DNA from: Neospora caninum Liverpool
Taxonomy: Eukaryota > Apicomplexa > Conoidasida > Eucoccidiorida > Sarcocystidae
Assembly (NCBI RefSeq): GCF_000208865.1
Contig: NC_018390.1
Span: 1,722,790-1,786,789 of the forward strand
Length of the DNA: 64,000 nucleotides
Direction: 5' to 3'
Position numbers and translations under genes: made by a program. The notes beneath the pieces were generated by a model. The model did no database searches. It worked only from the letters and a program-made list of their open reading frames with translations, and was not told the DNA's origin. The number at the start of each line of letters is the position of its first letter. The stretch's first letter is position 1. Below, piece by piece: positions 58,801-64,000 of this stretch.

Positions 58801-60668
58801 CTCCTAAGCTTGCCCCACTACCGAAGAATGTCGTGAAGGCTCCGCTGGTGCCGAAGGCTGAGGCGGTAGCGAAGGCTGTTCCTGAGGAGGCTGCCGCGAA
58901 GGAGGCGGATGCCAAGGTTGTCCCCGGAGCGAAGGAGGCCCCAAAGGCTGTGGCAGTAGCAAAGGAGGCCCCGAAGACTCCGCCAGTAGCGAAGGAGGCC
59001 CCAAAGGCTCCGATAGTGCCGAAGGAGGCGCCGAAGGCTCCGCTGGTGCCGAAGGAGGCGGCTGTCAAGGTTGCCCCCGTACCGAAGGACGCCCCAAAGG
59101 CTCCGCTGGTGCCGAAGGAGGCGCCAAAGGCTCCGCTGGTGCCGAAGGATGCTCCGAAGGCTCCGACAATGGACAGTAGCCACAACGCAAAAACAAGTGC
59201 GACTGTCGAGGAGAAGAAGGATGAAAAAACACCGGGAGCGGTCACCGCAGTAGACGCCGAGCTCGCCCCACAGCGGAGTGTGTCCAGCGGCTTAGCAGGG
59301 TTTTTCTACAACATTTTCGGAGCGCCAGCAGCGGAAACGAGCGCCGAAGCCGTTGAAAAGGCGGCAGAGGACACTGAAAAGAAGATGGCTGACTCGGAAG
59401 ACAAACATGTGCCATCACCCGCAGCGGCTCCGCTGGTGCCGAAGGAGGCGGCTTCCAAGCTTGTCCCCGTAGCGAAGGAGGCCCCAAAGGCTCCGGTGGT
59501 GCCGAAGGATGCGCCAAAGGCTGCGCCCGAAGCGGCGGACGCGCCGAAGGCTGCGGAGACACCTGATGCACCTAAGGCTGCTGAGACGACGGATGCGCCG
59601 AAGGCAGAACCAGGAGCGAAGGCCGCTCCTAAGCTTGCCCCACTACCGAAGAATGTCGTGAAGGCTCCGCTGGTGCCGAAGGATGCGCCAAAGGCTGCGC
59701 CGGAAGCGACGGACGCGCCGAAGGCAGAACCAGTAGCGAAGGTCGCTCCTAAGCTTGGTCCAGTGCCGAAGGATGCTCCAAAGGCTCCGCTGGTGCCGAA
59801 GGCTGAGGCAGTAGCGAAGGCTTCGCAGGTGCCCGTGGGCGTGCCAGAGAAGACGGCGGCCTCCGCGGAAGTGCCTGGGGCGGCTGATGCTTCCAAGGGG
59901 ACACCGATAGTGAAGGATGTCCTCGGTGGGGAATGGAAATCGGAGAGCAGCGCAAATGCTGCGCCGAACGCAACTGCTGCAGAGGAGGCGGGATCGGCAA
60001 AGGAGATGCCGAAGGCACTGGTGGCTAAGAAGTCGCTTGAAAACATGTCGCCTGCCAAAGCTGGATCCGACACGAAAGTAGTCGGTGACACGGCTCAAGA
60101 GCGGCTACATAAGGACTCACCGAATGCGGGGCTGACGAAGTTGCCTTCGAAAGAGGTAGTGAAGAAGTTGCCTTCGAAAGAGGTAGTGAAGAAGTTGCCT
60201 TCGAAAGAGGTAGTGAAGAAGTTGCCTCCGAAAGAGGTAGTGAAGAAGTTGCCTCCGAAAGAGGTAGTGAAGAAGTTGCCGTCGAAGGAAGGAGTGAACA
60301 AGTTGCCTTCGAAAGAGAGTGTGAAGAAGCTGGCATCGAAGGAGGGGCTGAAGAAGTTGCCTTCGAAAGAGAGTGTGAAGAAGCTGGCATCGAAGGAGGG
60401 GCTGAAGAAGTTGCCTTCGAAAGAGAGTGTGAAGAAGCTGGCATCGAAGGAGGGGCTGAAGAAGTTGCCTTCGAAAGAGAGTGTGAAGAAGCTGACATCG
60501 AAAGAGGGACTCAAGGCGCAGGCATCGAAAGAGGGACTGAAGAGGCAAGAGTCGAAAGAGGGCCTAAAAAAGCAGGCTTCGAAGGACGAGTTGAGGAAAG
60601 AATCTTCGAAAGAGGGCGTGGCTGTGCTGCAATCGTCGAAGTCTCTGAAGACCATGTCCTCGAAGTGA
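52875..60668 (+). CDS. Large intronless Pro/Ala/Lys-rich repeat protein with coiled coil
   Basis: One uninterrupted frame of 2597 residues. I do not recognise the protein. Residues 1-510 are non-repetitive, with no clear signal peptide and no membrane span; CRCC near residue 218 is a possible acylation or metal site. About 510-575 form a probable coiled coil (EETKEQYRRVQEQFVKENES and following heptads), followed by a second helical stretch to about 655. From about 840 to 2320 the chain is a degenerate array of PKAPLVPKEA-type units of about ten residues. A distinct cassette with SGLAGFFYNIFGAPAAE occurs three times, near 966, 1688 and 2118. The last 180 residues are a nine-residue repeat, LPSKEVVKK and variants. 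The start ATG has purine at -3; no intron is needed although all neighbours are intron-rich. Composition and layout recall cytoskeletal or pellicle scaffold proteins, but that is inference only. Confidence 0.85.
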   Translation: MSFLPPSDRAGLPPVERGAQDPLRISPQRASAGEVPREARDTSSPPSVHLTASTQMAPVHGSAIPRLDLSRAEAIQSQRVNIAAGTTSVKPTGSQVGAGASAMTGSLGNMYVSNAGVPPTGATMSPWGYPYGMFSSVAVPPRGVVEHMLVEPSNRTSTPVGERVVQLRGFRSAANSSQRTTTSVTRRAEEGIEIPVSLAADALIDLSTTRSQKIADGCRCCAGPLSALFGQRGRQPLPSEPRSREPASLTVSPSQSRTAFRYGSFADPVNTYQERLASVPHPMMTHVPVNAFPVGSVPSVVLVPAAVFAGRNGDQQGKKSTDVERPAKEQRPRASREGEETRASHRKAPGVEEKKLPSERACEKLEVRAGAQEELEGQLTVSAEGKEELDWSSVAKAGASEAANERAGEPAAPAKPETVQSWGAHSVGRAAREDSTLANASVATWSFPPRAGSSTSGVPFNAGDAGVARAVAHAPSGTRECLPAITDAGVQAGARNVGGESAGQCSTRSLAIWHQLEETKEQYRRVQEQFVKENESLKDENLRLQEAVVSMQSRVKHIIDLLHSLTKNVGQKEATDAANEELAEACIGLVTQLVNEGEAGLKAGGSEGEAARPETLAEAEAPVQLGPLGGFASFTEEQLQQLLSLQRQGSGKERTEQTNAKEAQSGGGGSGSSGVDARAPQDPVSKGVVSAASSSKAAAPGAQRRPPLGFGSASPRPLSIVEKNSGEPATRQKPQRPDATPNASREVQPDGAAKPGSGDASLEKHLVRPPLETATSASTSPANPTSDAQAAPEEGARGHIVAPHGTLQTEEPQADPEAKNALKAPEEQAAAPPPSMSTDAPKTPAAKVAAEPKVPTPKPVSGGENPAVADAERDVEEPAEGKRAAQSAESGEPQREASLASTENKQPATAKAPVTTGPAAKALVPKMGLLAKPAAEKKAPAPKTPTMDSSHNEKTSATVEEKKDEKTPGAVTAVDAELAPQRSVSSGLAGFFYNIFGAPAAETSAEAVEKAAEDTEKKMADSEDKHVPSPAAAPLVPKEAASKVVPVAKEAPKAPVVPKDAPKAAPEAADAPKAAETPDAPKAAETTDAPKAEPGAKAAPKLAPLPKNVVKAPLVPKAEAVAKAVPEEAAAKEADAKVVPGAKEAPKAPLVPKHAPTAPLVPKEAAAKVAPVAKEAPKAPLAPKDAPKAAPEATDAPKAEPGAKAAPKLAPLPKNVVKAPLVPKAEAVAKAVPEEAAAKEADAKVVPGAKEAPKAVPVAKEALKTPPVAKEAPKAPLVGQEPPKAPLVPKDALTAPLVPKAEAVAKAVPEEAAAKEAAAKVVPVAKEAPKAVPVVKEAPKTPLVPKDAPKTAPAATDAPKAEPGAKVAPKLAPLPKNVAKAPLVPKDEAVAKAVPEEAAAKEADAKVVPGAKEAPKAVAVAKEAPKTPPVAKEAPKAPLVPKAEAVEKAVPEDAAAKEADAKVVPVAKEAPKAPPVAKEAPKAPLVGKEPPKAPLVPKDALKAPLVPKAEAVAKAVPEEAAAKDADAKVVPGAKDAPKAVPVAKEAPKAVAVAKEAPKTPPVAKEAPKAPLVPKAETVAKAVPEEAAAKEADAKVAPVAEEAPKAPLVPKEAAAKVAPVAKEAPKAPLVPKEAPKAPLVPKEAPKAPLVPKEAPKAPLVPKDAPKAPTMDSSHNAKTSAAVEEKKDEKTPGAVTAVDAELAPQRSVSSGLAGFFYNIFGAPAAETSAEAVEKAAEDTEKKMADSEDKHVPSPAAAPLVPKEAASKLVPVAKEAPKAPVVPKDAPKAAPEAADAPKAAETPDAPKAAETTDAPKAEPGANAAPKLAPLPKNVVKAPLAPKAEAVAKAVPEEAAAKEADAKVVPGAKEAPKAVAVAKEAPKSPPVAKEAPKAPIVPKEAPKAPLEPTEAPKAPLVPKEAAAKVAPVAKEAPKAPLAPKDAPKAAPEAADAPKAAETPDAPKAAETTDAPKAEPGAKAAPKLAPLPKNVVKAPLVPKAEAVAKAVPEEAAAKEADAKVVPGAKEAPKAVAVAKEAPKTPPVAKEAPKAPIVPKEAPKAPLVPKEAAVKVAPVPKDAPKAPLVPKEAPKAPLVPKDAPKAPTMDSSHNAKTSATVEEKKDEKTPGAVTAVDAELAPQRSVSSGLAGFFYNIFGAPAAETSAEAVEKAAEDTEKKMADSEDKHVPSPAAAPLVPKEAASKLVPVAKEAPKAPVVPKDAPKAAPEAADAPKAAETPDAPKAAETTDAPKAEPGAKAAPKLAPLPKNVVKAPLVPKDAPKAAPEATDAPKAEPVAKVAPKLGPVPKDAPKAPLVPKAEAVAKASQVPVGVPEKTAASAEVPGAADASKGTPIVKDVLGGEWKSESSANAAPNATAAEEAGSAKEMPKALVAKKSLENMSPAKAGSDTKVVGDTAQERLHKDSPNAGLTKLPSKEVVKKLPSKEVVKKLPSKEVVKKLPPKEVVKKLPPKEVVKKLPSKEGVNKLPSKESVKKLASKEGLKKLPSKESVKKLASKEGLKKLPSKESVKKLASKEGLKKLPSKESVKKLTSKEGLKAQASKEGLKRQESKEGLKKQASKDELRKESSKEGVAVLQSSKSLKTMSSK
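55707..56308 (+). repeat. Large intragenic duplication, copy A
   Basis: 602-bp segment that starts at the codons for Pro-Thr-Met-Asp-Ser-Ser-His-Asn and includes the SGLAGFFYNIFG cassette. It is nearly identical over its whole length to copy B; by eye there are only about six substitutions. Confidence 0.9.
57873..58474 (+). repeat. Large intragenic duplication, copy B
   Basis: Second 602-bp copy, starting 2166 bp right of copy A and of equal length without indels. The part starting at the PKDAPKAAPEAADAPKAAET codons is repeated once more near 58680-58980 without the cassette. Confidence 0.9.
59163..59682 (+). repeat. Large intragenic duplication, copy C
   Basis: Third copy, 520 bp before it diverges, 1290 bp right of copy B and almost identical to it. 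The spacing A-B and B-C differs, so the copies arose by at least two events. Confidence 0.9.
60138..60500 (+). repeat. 27-bp coding repeat with 54-bp higher-order unit
   Basis: The first part repeats a 27-bp unit encoding KLPSKEVVK; the second part alternates two 27-bp variants (LPSKESVKK and LASKEGLKK) as a 54-bp unit repeated three times almost without change. More diverged SKEGL-type units continue to about 60655. It codes the C-terminal tail of the repeat protein. Confidence 0.92.
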
Positions 60669-61834
60669 CCCCTGGGAATGAAGAAGTCACTTGAGAACAA
60701 TTAAATAACGACAGATTTGGGAAGACGTCGAAGCTAATGAGCAAGAGAAGAATACTGCTGGATTCGGGTCCATACGCCCAACATAATGGTCTCCTCGAGG
60801 TCTAGAAGCTTTTGGTCCAAAGGCGAAACAATTCTCGAGTTTCCACTTATCAGAGTGTCGCTTCTGAATTTCCCTGTACCCCAGGCGGCATCTCCGGTTT
60901 TACACTGCGGCAGGCTACAGTACGTAGTGAGCAATGCAAATCAGCTGAGATTAAAAATGACGTGGGTATGAACTTGCGCGAGGGAACTCGCAGGTCATGA
61001 CTGACCTGTCCTCGTGCGGTAGCACCCTGGAGACTTTACATCTGTATAATCAGCTGTGGATTAATTGCTAAGTTTTGTGTTGGCTGTTGCCTCCCCAAAA
61101 AAGGGGCGTCGTGTTTTCTTCCAGGAACGACCTCAGAGTCCGTTCTGCCATGATTGGTGTGTCTGTGTAGAGTGGCCATTCGAAACTCTTGGTAACTCTT
61201 CTATGTGCGGCATGCCCGTCACATTAGGCTGTTGTAAATTTTTCCGTATGTCGCTTCTATTTCTCTCCGTGAAGGTTTGTTCGTTGCTTTGCCTGTTGGA
61301 GAGCAGATCACGAAAGTGCCTGCTGCCGCCACTCAGGAGAGTGATGGTTGAACAGACTTGCTTAGCATTCGTTCTGTTTTCGGATTTGCCACTAAAAGAA
61401 TAATCGTTTTGTCTCGTTTTGTGGTCACAACTAGCGTTGCGCATGTGTGTGTGTGTGGCATATTCACGTTCCTCCCTCTATGGTGCAGGTGTTCTCTATC
61501 GCCGGGTCTTAGCCTTTTTCAGCCAGCGGAAATTGGGTCGTGGTAACTCCCGTATAAATGCCGTCGCATTGCTCGGGCAAATCACCGTAGTCGCAGTGTA
61601 CTAGGCCTTGTCACTGATACGGCCACCAATGCATGCGTTAACAGGAACTGAATTGTAAAAACGACAAATCATGCGCATGTCTCCCATTCAAAAATGACTA
61701 TTCGATCCCTCAGAGGGTGAGGGCCGAACACCGTTCGCCACAATACGGGGGTCGATTGCCACCGACAGTAATGGGTGGCCACGCGCCGTCAAGCCGGAGC
61801 GAACTTCAGCTTGTCGCGGGTACACAGGGGGGAA
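60669..61834. other. Convergent spacer between the two repeat-protein genes
   Basis: 1166 bp holding the 3' UTRs of two convergent genes. No coding frame, repeat or RNA gene can be supported. Confidence 0.55.
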
Positions 61835-64000
61835 CTACCTGTTCTCTTGCTTTGTTTCATCGGCTGTAGAGGCGTATTCTTGGCACTCTTCTCTGTACTG
61901 AAGCGAGTAACATGGATAGCTGACATTCTCCTCGAACTCACTGAAACATGTTCGGTTGGCTGCCGTTGTTGATGGATTGCACTCGATAGCGGGTACAATC
62001 TGAGTGCACTTCCCATCCACTTCTTCTTCGATTGTCTCGGTGCATTTCCCTCGTTCCCAGTGTTGCACTGTGAGGCACTTCTGCAGCAGATGAGAAGCCG
62101 ACAGGGCAGAATTCGTCTCGGTATTAGTCATACGGGAAAGAGGAACCAATGACGCTGCTCCCTGATAACGCACCAGTTCAACAGAGCCCAGTTGTCACGC
62201 AAGTGAGCGGAACTTAGACGAACGGACAGAACGTCGAATACCACGCAGATTCGAGGCAGCTGCCAGGTACGATATGTATCCCAGCCAACATGTCTCCTCA
62301 CGTAGATTTTAACACGAATTTTCCTAAAAAAGCCCTTCAATAAGATTACATGCCTACGCAACGCCCAGCAGACAGGCGTTATTCTTGTAGCTCGCTTACC
62401 TCTTCAAACTGCACCAGCGGGCACGCATATTGTTCCTTGACCGTCTCCTCTTCGATGCATGTTCCCTCTACAACTTTCTCGACAACTTCGCAAGTCTCTT
62501 GGAGTTCGTCTCTCGTACATGGTTGGTCCACAGTTTTCATCACTGAGGATACACACGTCGTCGGAACCGTGTCAAAAATTTCCGTGCACTTTTCCGCTGA
62601 GACTGGCTTGTCGCAATCGTATAGCTCTTTACGGGTATCGACTCGGCGCACTCCCGTCCTCTTGGCTTTCTTTGCAGTGTCCTCGCATTCCTCCACCTCA
62701 GCGACTTCCTCACATGCGTAGTCTTCGTCTCGAGCGACTTGACGCGTGCAGGTTTCAGGGATCGTCTCTTCAGCCATCATGCATTTTTCAACAACAACCT
62801 GTTCCGAACAGGGGAAAAACGCTTCGTACGGAACGTCCCGTTCACAGCTCGATGCGACCACGACCTGAGCAAACACATTAGCAGATTGGAAAGCTGAATT
62901 ATATTTCCATGCAACACCTGAAGCGCCCGCGTTCGTTCGACAGGTGCACTGCTGCAGTTTTCGGGAGTACAGTTCTACGCATTCTACGTCTTCTTACACC
63001 AGTGGTTAGTCATAGGCCAAACTCTCATGCGCTGACTTCACACATCACCAGAAAAAGGATCGGAAAAAGGCTAAAAGTGGCGCTGAGGTAGTGCACCCAA
63101 GCAGCGTCCAGGTACGCCCATAGAGACGGGCAGCCTGTTTTCAGGGGACACCATCCCCACCCGAAATTTTGCCTTCGCTCATTTTCGTCATCGCCAGACC
63201 ACCTCATGAGACACTCAGACATGAACACCACGGTGAGAACGAAAGAGACGCTTTTCGGAAGCTCTTTACCCAGTTTCCCGCCGAACAAAGCATCATTACA
63301 GTTACGAAACACGCGAACAGATTACGACGTACGGGGATATTCTTTTCACAAGAATAAGTCTCCACGGCGGTTTCCGATACTGATTCTTTGCAGTTTTTGT
63401 CGTTTTGACCACGACAGATCTGCGGCTTCTCTTCTTTCTTCGTTGCCAAACGCGTGCAGTTGCTTTGCCTTCGTTCTACCACCACGTTTTGGCACGGGTA
63501 CGACTCAGTCTTGATTCTGGTTTGTGTACACGTTTTGGCTCGATCCTCTGTCACTAGCTCACATTTGGGCCTGAGAACTTTTTTCGGGCATGGATACGTC
63601 TCCTCTACCATCACACGCTTTGAACATGTTTTCTTCAGCAGCTTCTTCACTACCCTGCAATGTCGTTGTGTCTCGGTTGCCTCATATTCGTACGTGATAG
63701 GCACATCGATTTCGCGGGTGCAGGTAGCGGCTTCGACTCGGAACTGAACATCACATTCCAATCGGCTCTGAACTTTTTCACAGGGATAAGGAACTTCTTC
63801 GGCCATGTTTCGTGGACAGGTGTCCTGAACTTGAACTGTCTTAGTACGACAATCATATTCTTTCACTTTCCTCGGGCAAGGCCGCCTGGAGAATTTAGAG
63901 ATCTCCCGTGTGCAGATCGATGGAACTGTCCGAGGAACTTTGTAACAGATTGTCTTGGAAGTCATTGTCGGGCACTCAAACTCGATTTCCCTTGTCGCCA
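61835..64000 (-). CDS. Tandem 32-residue three-cysteine repeat protein (partial, 5' end off window)
   Basis: Minus-strand exons in the window: 64000-63333 (open to the edge), 62864-62400, 62080-61835 (stop included). Both introns are GT-AG and phase 0. The 459 visible residues form tandem units of exactly 32 residues with Cys at positions 2, 14 and 23: TC-x11-C-x8-C-x9. Clear units include those starting TCPRNMAEEVPYPC, TCSKRVMVEETYPC, TCTRQVARDEDYAC, TCVSSVMKTVDQPC, KCTETIEEEVDGKC and TCFSEFEENVSYPC. One unit has Tyr for the second Cys (TCTREIDVPITYEY); a few have small insertions. Charge drifts from basic in the first exon to acidic in the second. I do not recognise the family. No signal peptide can be judged because the start is outside. 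The spacing could suit disulfide ladders in an extracellular or wall protein, or a cysteine-rich cytoskeletal filament; neither is shown. Confidence 0.85.

Noticed and set aside
52875..60668. Idea that the repeat protein is a secreted or surface mucin-like protein
   Set aside because: No N-terminal signal peptide or C-terminal anchor is visible and the array is Lys-rich and Thr-poor; a cytosolic scaffold fits better.

Overview
The window reads as nuclear DNA of a tissue-cyst-forming coccidian, most likely Toxoplasma gondii or a close relative (Hammondia, Neospora). The evidence is an ApiAP2-type transcription factor, intron-rich genes with standard GT-AG borders, GC-rich coding sequence, long low-complexity Ser/Pro/Ala insertions in otherwise conserved proteins, (TA)n and tetranucleotide microsatellites in introns and spacers, and TGCATGC(A) motifs. 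I could not run a database search, so species and locus names are not asserted. All gene models were joined by eye from splice signals, reading-frame phase and family conservation; every junction given below keeps frame.

Layout, left to right. (1) Positions 1-9767, minus strand: a very large transcription factor (at least 2671 residues in the window, 3' end outside) with three AP2 domains. (2) 14623-18358, minus: an L7Ae-fold protein resembling the RNase P/MRP subunit Rpp38/Pop3, its fold interrupted by about 240 low-complexity residues. (3) 20043-26580, plus: RNA polymerase III subunit RPC5 (POLR3E), ten exons, head-to-head with gene 2. (4) 29959-42895, plus: DNA/RNA topoisomerase III-beta, 24 exons, with Toprim motif, catalytic Tyr, zinc-finger tail and RG-repeat C-terminus; one intron looks GC-AG. 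(5) 45168-48359, minus: SRP receptor beta subunit, seven exons. (6) 52875-60668, plus: an intronless 2597-residue Pro/Ala/Lys-rich repeat protein with a coiled coil, three nearly identical 0.5-0.6 kb duplications and a nine-residue SKE-type repeat tail. (7) 61835-64000, minus, 5' end outside: a protein built from exact 32-residue repeats with cysteines at positions 2, 14 and 23.

Functionally, genes 2 and 3 belong to linked machineries (tRNA processing and Pol III transcription) and share one 1.7 kb divergent upstream region with two TGCATGCA palindromes. Genes 4 and 5 are housekeeping genes. Genes 6 and 7 are convergent, lineage-specific-looking repeat proteins and are the least explained part of the window. 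Gene 1 is a likely sequence-specific regulator.

No tRNA, rRNA, CRISPR, transposon or integrated element could be supported. The main non-genic stretches are 9768-14622, 26581-29958, 42896-45167, 48360-52874 and 60669-61834.
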